From Chara braunii (lineage: Eukaryota; Streptophyta; Charophyceae; Charales; Characeae), in assembly GCA_003427395.1 (NCBI GenBank), contig BFEA01000101.1:1515716-1554198 (forward strand): a DNA stretch of 38,483 bases, in the 5' to 3' direction. Positions within the stretch are counted from its first letter, which is position 1, and every line of letters begins with the position of its first letter. The notes below the pieces were generated by a model, which saw only the letters and a list, made by a program, of their open reading frames with translations, was not told the origin of the DNA and ran no database searches. Below are positions 10,801 through 18,501 of the stretch, piece after piece. The position numbers and the translations under genes are program-made.

Positions 10801-12389
10801 CTGTTGACAAACACTGGGTGCGCCTTCTACACACTTAGAGGAGACTCCCCCCCCCTGACCGGTCTGCGCCAGAAAGGTGGGAAGAAATATTCAGGCAACC
10901 CCTCTTTGGTAACCGCCTTATAACGGACTCCGAAGGGAGAGTGCGGTGCAGCTCGGATACTCCCTGGAAGGGATGGGTTAAACACGAGGTACGGAGAGTG
11001 GGGGACTTATGGGACCAGGAGACAGGGACTTGGAAGAACACGGAACGGATGCGAGCCTGGCTGCGGTACTGTCATCTTACCGAGATAGCACTAAACGAAC
11101 TCATCGATAGTTTCCCCCTCCATTGGTACACCACCCTCAGAAAGGGCCCCTGCGTGAAGGAAGGGGACTGGGTGGGGTTGCCCGACCGTAATATGGAAGT
11201 GGGGAGGGTGCACATAACTGATCCATCTCGTGTATTAATTGAAATTTTTTCCATCCAAAAGGACGATGGGCTGCAATGGAACCAACAACCCTTTGTATGG
11301 AGGGAGAGAAAAGGGGTCTATCACATCAGGATCATCGAGGAAGAAGGACACCCAAAGGTGTATTGCCCAATGACCCCGATCGAGGACCTTCCCCTGGACC
11401 CCGACGAATGGAAATGGACCCAAGGTACCAGGCCGTGGAAAGGGGGGGCAGTCACATTGTCACTATATAAGCTCAAAGCTAAGTCGGTCTACCGCATGTT
11501 AAGACCCAAGAAGGGGCTGCGAGAGAGGGTGGAGGATAGATGGTACCGGCATCTCAATATCAATCGCAGCCTGCTCAAGCCTATTCGATGGTTTGCGCAG
11601 TATAGTTGCAGACCGGCCAAAATCTCGGCACTCCAATGGCAAATAGAACACAGATGTTTACCTACTAACGACTCGCTTATTGACCATACCCGGCTTGAAC
11701 AACAAAGGAAGGCGCTGCCATGGTGTCGTAAATGCCTCCAGTGCTACCCTGGGAGAAGGCGGGCTGAAACCATTGAACATATCTTTCTACAATGTCCGTC
11801 GTCAGTACTCCTGTAGAGAACATGGGATAAGATCTGGCGGCATATTGTTCCTGAGGTGGAATGGCCATGGGATTGGAGGGCTATACTCCTAGGGTATTTC
11901 CCACAAATTCGGAAGAATATCTTTGCGGTGAATATGTTCAACTTGGGTAGAAGGAGCGTCCTATGGACTATATGGTGGAAGAGATGTATCCTCGAGAGAG
12001 AAGGAGCGCAGGTGGTAGAGGGGGAAGCTATGGAACAAATCAGGGCATTATTCCAATATGAAATTGCGTCCCGATGGAGAGTTGTTAAAGATAAGCTTGA
12101 TCAAATGCACAACCGGAAGGACATACACAAAGCTATTTCTTGCTTCGGCAAGAAATGGCTGGGAAAGGAATGGGAGGGATGGGTGGCCGAGGTAAAGTGG
12201 TCCAGAAGAGTTCTGTCTGAAATGGGGCCACAAGAGGATCCCGGGCTAGAGATAGAAAGGGATTATCAATTGGTCTTCCATGATTGGACCAATGTTGACC
12301 TGGGTGAGGTGCTACGGGCAGCTCAGGACTTCGCAGACCCTTTCCTCCCCCCCCCACTCTCCTTAGCAGAAATCCAGCTGCCTGCATAA
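7821..12389 (+). pseudogene. LINE B ORF2, endonuclease-reverse transcriptase-zf-RVT polyprotein, six nonsense codons
   Basis: Starts at ATG 7821 (MDDLETLY, matching MNVIDVLY of C and D) and stays in one frame to TAA 12387, 1522 codons. Endonuclease (about residues 30-260): SINVNGL, CIQETHL, LAGDFNVTPD, RIDLILIS and the Asp-His of KLDH. Reverse transcriptase (about 500-830): IFIDFEKAYDHVDW, RSVRQGDPIAPYLF and FADD at 10077-10088. The C-terminal finger near residue 1300 reads WCRKCLQ then ETIEHIFLQC. In-frame stops lie at 8574 (TGA), 8739 (TGA), 9588 (TAG), 9663 (TGA), 10836 (TAG) and 11814 (TAG); at 8739, 10836 and 11814 related copies have Trp. No indel breaks the frame, unlike A, C and D. 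Inactive unless the stops are suppressed or edited. Confidence 0.9.
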
Positions 12390-13169
12390 CCCCCTGGTCT
12401 CCAGCACTATACCAGACTCTTAGCACCGTGGTGATTGGTAGATCTCTCTTTAGCCTGTGTCCTGGTGCTTCAGCTGGTGCTTCAGTTAGCAAAGATTTTT
12501 GCCAGCATTCGTTTGAAGTGAGTTAGTGCTGAAGAGCTCTGTAATGATCGACAGATTTTTACCCGTAGGGATACGCAGTTTTTACTACAGATTTTACTAC
12601 AGCTTGTGTTCTGGTGCTTCAGCCCGTGCTTCAGTTACCCAAGGTTTTCGTCAGTAGTCCCTAGGAGTGAGTTGGCTGGATGTGGTAGATCTCATTACAA
12701 CCCGTTTTCAGGTGCTGAAGAGCTCTGTAAGCCTCTGTATTCTGATGTTTCAGCCGGTGTTAAGCAAAGGTTCTTGTCAGTTTCTTTTGCAAGTAATCTG
12801 GCTGTGTTGAAGAGCTCTGTAAGGAGCGACAAAATTTTTGTAGCAGAGTTTACCACAGCCTGTATTCTGGTGGCTCGGCTTGTGTTTCAGCCTGTGCTTC
12901 AGTTAGCAAAGGTTCTTGGCAGTTTTCCTTTGCAGTAATTTGGCTGATTTGGCAAGATTCTATTATAACCTGTTTTTCTGATACTACAATGGGCGTCATA
13001 AGGATAGTGAGCGGAGGGAGGGGACGGAGGGAGATTCCACTGGTGCCCCCCAGTGCCCCCCCCCAACACCCTACCCTGCTGCAGGCTAGAGTGGATATGG
13101 GAAGCTGGACCCGGTTTCCAGCACCTTGGTGCGATTCCTATTTTGTTTCTGTGCAGCAAGATGTATCTA
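12390..13169 (+). repeat. LINE B 3' UTR with internal tandem repeats
   Basis: Non-coding. An imperfect unit of about 125-150 bases recurs with starts near 12483, 12632, 12758 and 12900 (CAGTTAGCAAAGGTTCTTG type). The companion motif GAAGAGCTCTGTAA lies near 12530, 12716 and 12809. An extra copy of hairpin 1 of the 3' module lies at 13104-13122. The array sits between ORF2 and the terminal hairpin module, so it belongs to the element. Confidence 0.7.
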
Positions 13170-13300
13170 TGGGACGCTGGACCCGGTTTCCGGCACGTGT
13201 CGCTCCCCACCAATAGATGGAGCGGCCCGCTAGGCAAAGCCTCAATCCGGGTGGTTCTCTTACCACCACCAGGATAGAGGTCTTGCACTAAGGGCCTTTA
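13170..13300 (+). repeat. Hairpin module at the 3' end of LINE B
   Basis: Three successive hairpins: 13176-13194 (GCTGGA / TCCGGC, 7-base loop), 13202-13223 (GCTCC / GGAGC around CCAATAGAT) and 13250-13267 (GGTGGT / ACCACC). The A-rich tail follows. The same order occurs at the ends of LINEs C and E. In stringent-type LINEs a 3' stem-loop is the signal recognised by the element's reverse transcriptase; this assignment is by analogy. Confidence 0.75.
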
Positions 13301-13383
13301 AAAAAAAAAGAAAAAAAAAAGAAAAAAAAAAAGAAAAAAAAAAAAGAAAAAGAAAAAGAAAAAAGAAAAAAGAAAAAAGAACG
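13301..13383 (+). repeat. A-rich tail of LINE B
   Basis: Runs of A interrupted by single G residues, lengthening from 10 to 13 As and then shortening to AAAAAG units. It follows the hairpin module directly and is read as the 3' tail of the LINE B insertion. Confidence 0.8.
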
Positions 13384-13754
13384 ACCCAACAGTAGCAAAC
13401 AGCATTTGATTGAGCGTCTGAATCTATGTCTTTTATGAAGAGATGTAGGGACGCCAATCAATCGCAATTTCGCGCATCTATCCGCAGAAGCGTCCAGATT
13501 CAGGCAATAGATCCAGCCCTCTTTGCTAGTAGGACCTGGCCCCAGCAGTCTGAAATGTTGAAGAAAAATCAACGAGGGGGGAGGGGGGTGGGGGCCACGG
13601 TTGGTGTTTTTCTTGGGGGGGTTCGGAGAGCTGCGAGCCGGGACCGGGGTGAAGATGCAACAGAGGAAAACAACGGGGGAAGATCATTGAAAAAGGGAAA
13701 TCGAGGCAGCAATTTGTTGGTACACACTTTAATGATTTAACGAGTGTTGTCACA
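13384..13754. other. Unassigned non-coding sequence before the gap
   Basis: No gene or recognisable repeat. The segment has G runs (13576-13625) and ends in CGAGTGTTGTCACA at the gap edge. The open frames here are short and have no family resemblance. Confidence 0.4.
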
Positions 13755-13991
13755 NNNNNNNNNNNNNNNNNNNNNNNNNNNNNNNNNNNNNNNNNNNNNN
13801 NNNNNNNNNNNNNNNNNNNNNNNNNNNNNNNNNNNNNNNNNNNNNNNNNNNNNNNNNNNNNNNNNNNNNNNNNNNNNNNNNNNNNNNNNNNNNNNNNNNN
13901 NNNNNNNNNNNNNNNNNNNNNNNNNNNNNNNNNNNNNNNNNNNNNNNNNNNNNNNNNNNNNNNNNNNNNNNNNNNNNNNNNNNNNNNNNNN
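13755..13991. other. Assembly gap (237 N)
   Basis: A run of N with an A run on its right edge (13992). Sequence across the gap is unknown, so repeats on either side may not be adjacent at the stated distance. Confidence 0.99.
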
Positions 13992-14101
13992 AAAAAAAAA
14001 AAAGAGGTGACACAAGCATCCTCATTAAGTGGGTCCCGGTGTTGACGGCTCCATCTATTGGTGGGGAGCCGCACCTGCTGGAAATCGGGTTCAGCATCCC
14101 T
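13992..14101 (-). repeat. Hairpin module, stand-alone copy next to the gap
   Basis: On the reverse strand hairpins 1 and 2 are present (hairpin 2 at 14047-14070); hairpin 1 has one mismatch. The third-hairpin region is divergent. The right side (14104-14155) is A-rich with AAAAAC units on the plus strand, so the surrounding organisation differs from that of other copies. No LINE coding sequence is attached. Confidence 0.65.
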
Positions 14102-14103
14102 GT

Positions 14104-14155
14104 ACAAAAACAAAAACAAAAACAAAAAACAAAAAAAAAAACAAAAAAAAAAAAA
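14104..14155 (+). repeat. A-rich (AAAAAC)n tract
   Basis: Low-complexity A-rich sequence between the hairpin module and the inverted small hairpin repeat at 14178. Probably an old retroelement tail. Confidence 0.7.
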
Positions 14156-14177
14156 ATCCGAACAAATCCGAACAAAT

Positions 14178-14238
14178 TTGTGGGTCCCTGCCAGCATTGA
14201 TGACCCTGGCCCCCAGGGGATTGACTGAGCAGGTCGCT
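14178..14238 (-). repeat. Small hairpin repeat, copy 3 (inverted)
   Basis: The reverse complement matches copies at 5222 and 5420: TGCTCAGTCAATCCCCTGG, stem CCCTGG / CCAGGG, then ATCAATGCTGGCAGG. It lies next to the A-rich tract and the hairpin module at 13992. Confidence 0.65.
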
Positions 14239-14900
14239 GGCAGGAATAGTAGGGCCAGAAGAAGGCCTGCCACTAAGCAGGCTGTGGTAGAAGATGACTG
14301 AGATGTATGCTGCACATAAAAGGGTTGAATGCTATCTTCAGGAGATGAGAGCTTCTGTCAGGAGTTCGTCTATACGGAGTGCTGAGCTGCAGGGCGTAAC
14401 CATATGCTGCTGCAGACTGTCTATCACAGTCCATCTACTTGCTGCATTATGCTGGAGCTGTTACCCATTGCTATCTATAGACTTGTGCTGCATGAGGTGT
14501 ACCTAAATGTGTTTCTTGTCCCCCATAGCAACGTACTGTGTGAGCTATGGTTAAACCACGAGAGCTTCCTAGAGTTGTGCCGGTTAACGCGCCATGATTT
14601 TAGGAAATGTACGGGCTACTACAGGAGCGCCCAAATTCGTCCGACTAGAAACGTTTCTACTCTTTTTTTTGCCGCGGCTGATAGCTGGGCCAAGTACTGG
14701 TGGTTTAAGAGTGTTTGTAAGTGAGCTATTTGTGGTCGCGACCAGGCCTGGTAATTAAAGCCCCATACACCCTTCCTCCAGCCAATGAGACCCGCACACC
14801 CGTTAACACCCGTTAACACCCGTTAACTCCTTAACCTATGTCCGTCCTTATATTCTTGCCCCCCTAAAACCCATTCATCAATTCAGAAATATGGGCTGTT
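14239..14900. other. Non-coding region with one unassigned 106-codon ORF
   Basis: The open frame 14404-14724 (+) includes LWLNHESFLELCRLTRHDF and a downstream WAKYWWF. A pyrimidine-rich stretch ending in CCCCATAG (14520-14528) could be a splice acceptor just before that block. I recognise no family; a remote transposase-like N-terminal helix is conceivable but unsupported. Three tandem ACCCGTTAAC units lie near 14797-14826. Confidence 0.25.
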
Positions 14901-14904
14901 ACTT

Positions 14905-14995
14905 ATCGAGTTCCATCATCTGGATTCGAACTCAGGTCTGTATTTCAACAGTTCATGGGCGTACCCACTGAGCTAGGCTCTCGCGTCAGTGGACA
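14905..14995 (-). repeat. tRNA-derived repeat (reverse strand)
   Basis: Reverse strand shows a box A-like TAGCTCAGTGGGT and a box B GAGTTCGAATCC about 35 bases later, the spacing of a tRNA. The anticodon stem does not form with a 7-base loop, so I read this as a tRNA-derived SINE fragment or tRNA pseudogene rather than a working tRNA gene. Confidence 0.5.
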
Positions 14996-15283
14996 AAATG
15001 TTGAGCGGGCCTACTCTAGCAATTTTTCACACTCACAGTTTTCGACACAAAATTCTGAAACAATTTAGGTGCAGAGTGCAGATCAAATGCAGATTTGTAT
15101 CCTTCATTGTTTTCCTTCCTTTTTTCAGTCAAAAGTTGTGCACAGGAGAAACCGCCCAAGTTGGCTCTTGTGCAAGGTGACAAGTTTCATTGGGGTCAGA
15201 GTTTCCAACAGAATGGACATTTGGGGAGTCAATATCCAATGTGTGGGGGGTGAGAAACAGCTCCCAAGGTACCCCTTAAACCA

Positions 15284-15475
15284 GTACCTCAGGGGGTGTT
15301 AGGCCCCCTGTGATGCGAATGAATACAGGCCCATGCAGCGCACCAATACATCCACCACCGTGGTAACGCCTAAAACGCAGTAGGTACTGGTGTACCTCAG
15401 GGCGTCTTAGGCCCCCTCTGAGGCAAATGAATACAGGCCCGCGCGGGCACACTGATTCATCCACCGCAGTAGTTC
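15284..15475 (+). repeat. Two-copy direct repeat, 108-bp period
   Basis: Copies begin at 15284 and 15392 with GTACCTCAGGG and share TTAGGCCCCCT, AATGAATACAGGCCC and CATCCACC blocks. No coding potential. Function unknown. Confidence 0.7.
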
Positions 15476-15738
15476 TAAGATTACTCCGTTGATTGGGCTC
15501 TTGATTGATTCTGCACTTTTCTTGTGACCTGGTTTGTTACAATTAATTTTCCAAATTTCAATTCCTAATTTGAATTCCTTGAGTGAATTTCCTGATACTG
15601 ATATTAGTAAATCAGAATCCAGATTCTGATATCTAAAATTTTGATTCTCAATTGTGATTCTAATCCAATTTCGAATTTCAATTGTGGGATAACTCAAGTC
15701 TGAAATTCAGACTCTGATTTCCCAGTTGGAATTTCGTG
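15476..15738. other. AT-rich degenerate repeat stretch
   Basis: Many short recurrences of GAATTTC, GATTCT and CAATT in both orientations around 15540-15735. It looks like an old degenerate satellite. No gene is visible. Confidence 0.4.
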
Positions 15739-15886
15739 ATTTTTTTATTTTATTTTATTTTTTTTGAGAAACAACCCGAACGGATGCTAGAGATGCTGGT
15801 ACGAGCAGGCACCACTAGCACTGTTGCGGAGGCTCCATCTATTGGTGGGGAGCAGCACCTGCTGGAAACCGCGTCCATCGTCCCTG
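15739..15886 (-). repeat. Stand-alone hairpin module with poly(A) tail (SINE-like)
   Basis: Reverse strand: degenerate hairpin 1, hairpin 2 (15831-15853), hairpin 3 with arms 15810-15819 and 15786-15795, then a tail of A with interspersed T (15739-15765). No LINE coding sequence precedes it, so it is either a SINE sharing the LINE 3' end or an extremely 5'-truncated LINE. In hairpin 3 the outer stem is GCTAG / CTAGC, where LINE E has a GTAG / CTAC-type stem. Confidence 0.7.
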
Positions 15887-15983
15887 AACATTGTAGTTGT
15901 TTGTGTGAATAGACATGTAATTGTAGTGACTGCAAGCTAATTGTTTTTTCTTGATCTATCTTTACCTTCGATGCTGTCAACTG

Positions 15984-16064
15984 TTTTTTTTTTTTTTTTT
16001 TTTTTTAATACAAAAAAGGGGGAGCTCTTTCAATTACAAGCTGGGAAACGGGCCCAGCGTCCCT
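15984..16064 (-). repeat. T tract and hairpin-1 fragment
   Basis: A T run ending near 16006 is followed by an isolated copy of hairpin 1 at 16040-16064 on the reverse strand, with stem GCTGGG / CCCAGC and a 7-base loop. Relative to other copies (GCTGGA / TCCAGC) one A-T pair has become G-C, preserving the stem. Confidence 0.6.
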
Positions 16065-16204
16065 CACATCAATAGCCGCGGCCCACAGAGATGAGCCAGG
16101 CACTCCGGCCAGGCTTAACTCCCCCGCCGCAGAAAATTCAAAGAAATTTAAGAAATTTAACTTGTCTTTGTGGGCTCTCTAAGGATCAGCCCTGAAGTGC
16201 CAAC

Positions 16205-16562
16205 TGGGTGTACCTCAGTTGGTAAGGCGGTCGTGGGTTCAACTCCCATTGGCCCCACGATAGTGCCTGTAGCATGCTTGGCGTCTTACCTTTGAGACGG
16301 CCAGTTGGTAAAAGCAAGTGCGTGGTAGCTCAGTGGACAGAGTTAGCAAGTGCGTGGTGCTCAGTGGACAGAGCTCTGGTGTTGCAACGGGGAGGTTGTG
16401 GGTTCGACTTTGTCAGCCCGCAATTTCCCCCGAGCACAAGTGGTTGGTGTAGATTGCACCCCACGTACTTGCCCCGAGCCTGGCATAGCACCTTTACAGA
16501 CTAATAACCTCAATAGCTCAGAGCTCTGATATCGTAACTTGGAGGTTCCGGGTTCAACTCCA
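16205..16562 (+). repeat. Cluster of tRNA-like sequences
   Basis: Three tRNA-like pieces. At 16211-16245, CCTCAGTTGG is followed by GGGTTCAACTCCC without an anticodon arm between them. At 16322-16415, two GCTCAGTGGACAGAG D-arm copies are followed by GTGGGTTCGACT. At 16510-16562, AGCTCAGAGCTC is followed by CGGGTTCAACTCC. The second and third share the intervening TCTGRTRTYG and GGAGGTT blocks. None folds into a complete cloverleaf by eye; they are best read as tRNA-derived SINE remnants. Confidence 0.5.
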
Positions 16563-16609
16563 ATACACATAACACATAACACATATTAACAGATAACTCA
16601 TAGCTCATA

Positions 16610-17365
16610 ACTGACTGGGGGGGGATGGGCTGGAGGTTTTCCCTGGCAGGGATTAGCCCTGTGGTGAACTGGTGCAATGCTTACTGACCGATAACCCTGC
16701 CCCCTCCATGCTACGCTCATTCATTGCTATACCTGATAGGTACACAGGCTGGTCTAGAGTTCGCTTAGGCAGGACACTACCTGGGGTGGCTCCGAGGAAA
16801 CATTCGGTTGGAGTGACACAAAGGCTAGTCTAGAGTTGGCTTAAGTACTCACACTGCCTACGGTGGTGTTGTCTCTGGAAACATTAGGTTCCGGACTAGC
16901 CTGGACCATATAATCCAACCATGGAATAATCCCGATAGGCACTCCGGCTGGTCTAGAGTTGGCATAGGTGAGACGGTGCCTAGGGTGGCTCCGGGGAAAC
17001 ATTCGGTTCCGGGCTAGCCTGGAGTGGCACACAGGCTGGTCTAGAGTTGGCTTAGGGACACTGCCTATGCTGGCTCCGTGGAAACATTCGGCTCCGGACT
17101 GGCCCAGAGTGGCACTCGTACCAACTGTAACATCATCCCAGTAGGCGCCCAGACTGGTCTAGAGTTGACTTAGGTAAGACATTGCCTAGGGTGGCTCCGT
17201 GGAAACATTCGGTTCCGGACTGGCCTGGGATCATAAACTCAGGACTAATAATAACCAACTGAGGGTGCATGGGCCGGAGGTCTTCTGTGGCAGGAATCGG
17301 CCCTGCAGCGAACTGGTGCGGGTTACGGAATCGATAAACTTGCCCCCTCAGCATGAACAATAACG
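16610..17365 (+). repeat. Repeat array with two flanking copies of a second repeat
   Basis: Five copies of a 75-125 base unit start near 16748, 16824, 16949, 17035 and 17153 with GGCTGGTCTAGAGTT and run through CCTAGGGTGGCTCCG and GGAAACATTCGGTTCCGGA to an end like CTAGCCTGGA. A more divergent sixth lies near 17436. The outer ends (AGGCTGGTC and GGACTAGCCT) can pair, as can CTTAGG with CCTAGG inside. A different repeat of about 90 bases (GGAGGT...CTTCC...GGCAGG...GAACTGGTGC) lies on both sides, at about 16612 and 17258. No protein is encoded. Confidence 0.65.
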
Positions 17366-17947
17366 CAACCCCTAATACGGCAACAATAGTAGGCTATGCT
17401 AGGAACATGGCGCCCGGGTTGGGTCAGAAGGGCTGTCTCAGGTAAGACCTTGGTCATGGTAGAACCACTAGACACTGCCTAGGGAAAGGCTCTAAGGAAT
17501 ATTCGCTGTCTGACCAAACCTGGGCTGGTGCTCATAGGAAAAAAAAAGACAAAGAACGATCATGCTTGGCGACTGAAGTGCCCTTGCGACAAAGTTCGCT
17601 CGATAGTGCTTCAACTAGGGCTGGGAGAGGTTTGTCATGGCCTAGCGCTGGTGTCTGCCGATGTCCTGGTATGCCCGAGAGGGCCAAACAAGTGCCCCCG
17701 TAGATGAGGAAGCAGAGGTTACGCTAAGGAAGCAGAAAGATGAGGTAGGTAAGGGTGGGTCCTGTGAGCACCCGGGAAAAAAAAAAAAGGGGTAACTAGG
17801 GCGCAGTCACGAAAGCAGTTTGTAAATGCATTTCGAACTGCCTTTTTTCTTGGAGTCCAGTACGGTCCCAAGTTTCAAATCCAGTCGAAACTCTTGACAT
17901 GCAGGACAGTCGCAAGGCCGAGTTTGCAACAGCAGTCCAGTCCAGCC
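17366..17947. other. Unassigned non-coding sequence
   Basis: Apart from the divergent array unit near 17436-17515 I see nothing recognisable. Short A runs occur at 17540 and 17778. Confidence 0.4.
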
Positions 17948-17958
17948 TTTTTTTTTTT

Positions 17959-17994
<36 letters not shown>
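17948..17994 (+). repeat. (T)23 followed by (ATT)8
   Basis: Simple-sequence tract ending exactly at the mate-pair adapter. The low complexity together with the artificial junction makes the local assembly unreliable. Confidence 0.9.
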
Positions 17995-18030
17995 CTGTCT
18001 CTTATACACATCTAGATGTGTATAAGAGAC

Positions 18031-18032
<2 letters not shown>
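17995..18032. other. Nextera mate-pair junction adapter (assembly artefact)
   Basis: CTGTCTCTTATACACATCT (17995-18013) is followed immediately by its reverse complement AGATGTGTATAAGAGACAG (18014-18032). These are two Tn5 mosaic ends joined back to back, the known junction adapter of Illumina Nextera mate-pair libraries. It is not genomic sequence. Bases 17994 and 18033 come from opposite ends of a circularised fragment, so they need not be neighbours in the genome. Confidence 0.97.

Positions 18033-18076
<44 letters not shown>
18033..18076 (+). repeat. (GA)22 microsatellite
   Basis: Uninterrupted GA dinucleotides directly right of the adapter. Confidence 0.95.
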
Positions 18077-18079
<3 letters not shown>

Positions 18080-18219
18080 CCGATAAGCCTCCAACCTCGG
18101 CCAACAGCTACGTCTCCATCCAACCCCGCGGCTCGCCGCACGCTACTTGGATCGATAGAATGAGCAAAATCGAATGAATTGTCCGCTAGAATATCGAAAT
18201 ATACACTACTACAAAGAAA

Positions 18220-18452
18220 AAGAGCAAGGAAGCCAGAAACCGGAGGAGAAAGAACGGAAAGAAAAGCGAGAACCAAAACAAGCAGCAGAGGAGGGAGTGG
18301 AGAACAAGGAGGAGGAAGTGGTGGAAAACCCGGTAGATAGGGATGCCCCGACGGAAGAGGAGGTGGTAGAGGCAGTGAAGGTGGGGGGGGTAGCACGCAA
18401 AGGAGTGGGAGAAGAAGGAGGAGGGGGAACAAGCAAAAAACGGCGGGCCTGA
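18220..18452 (+). pseudogene. LINE C ORF1, acidic/charged middle part
   Basis: Glu/Lys-rich frame matching the charged segment of LINE D ORF1: EEEVVENPVDRDAPTEEEVVEAVKV aligns loosely with the EEGGTVKPVTKNEPTGEEVVKEKK region. It is terminated by TGA at 18450, yet the next bases still encode the D-like GLCLA..AWEP motif in another frame, so an indel broke the frame. Likely a disordered or coiled linker; no enzymatic motif. Confidence 0.55.
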
Positions 18453-18501
18453 TAAGGAGGAGAACGGACTGTGCCTGGCACGGTCCGCCTGGGAACCAGA
18501 A

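Larger units (their letters stand above)
5480..13383 (+). mobile_element. LINE B, near-full-length non-LTR retrotransposon copy
   Basis: It contains a degraded ORF1 (about 5490-7803), a 17-base spacer, ORF2 (7821-12389), a long 3' UTR with internal tandem repeats (12390-13170), the hairpin module (13170-13300) and an A-rich tail (13300-13383). The order and the tail establish the orientation. ORF2 has six nonsense codons but no frameshift. The 5' limit is uncertain because ORF1 homology to LINE D fades near 5500, next to an unrelated small repeat. I could not identify a target-site duplication. Confidence 0.85.

Noticed and set aside
7821-12389. Alternative genetic code in the host
   Set aside because: Stops in LINE B fall mostly where relatives have Trp, and other copies in the window also carry frameshifts, so decay is sufficient.
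13170-13300. Hairpin module as an HDV-like 5' ribozyme of a LINE
   Set aside because: It lies at the 3' end before the A-tail, and no nested double pseudoknot core was recognisable.
14797-14826. Telomere-like repeat (ACCCGTTAAC units)
   Set aside because: Only three 10-base units in an internal location; it does not match a known telomere repeat.
14905-14995. Functional tRNA gene
   Set aside because: Box A and B are good but the anticodon stem-loop does not form properly.
16748-17240. CRISPR-like array
   Set aside because: The repeated part is long and imperfect, spacing is irregular, there is no short exact repeat with unique spacers, and the setting is eukaryotic.
17796-18432. Reverse-strand frames giving MCIRDR and YTHLDVYKRQ peptides
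   Set aside because: These peptides are translations of the mate-pair adapter at 17995-18032, not biology.
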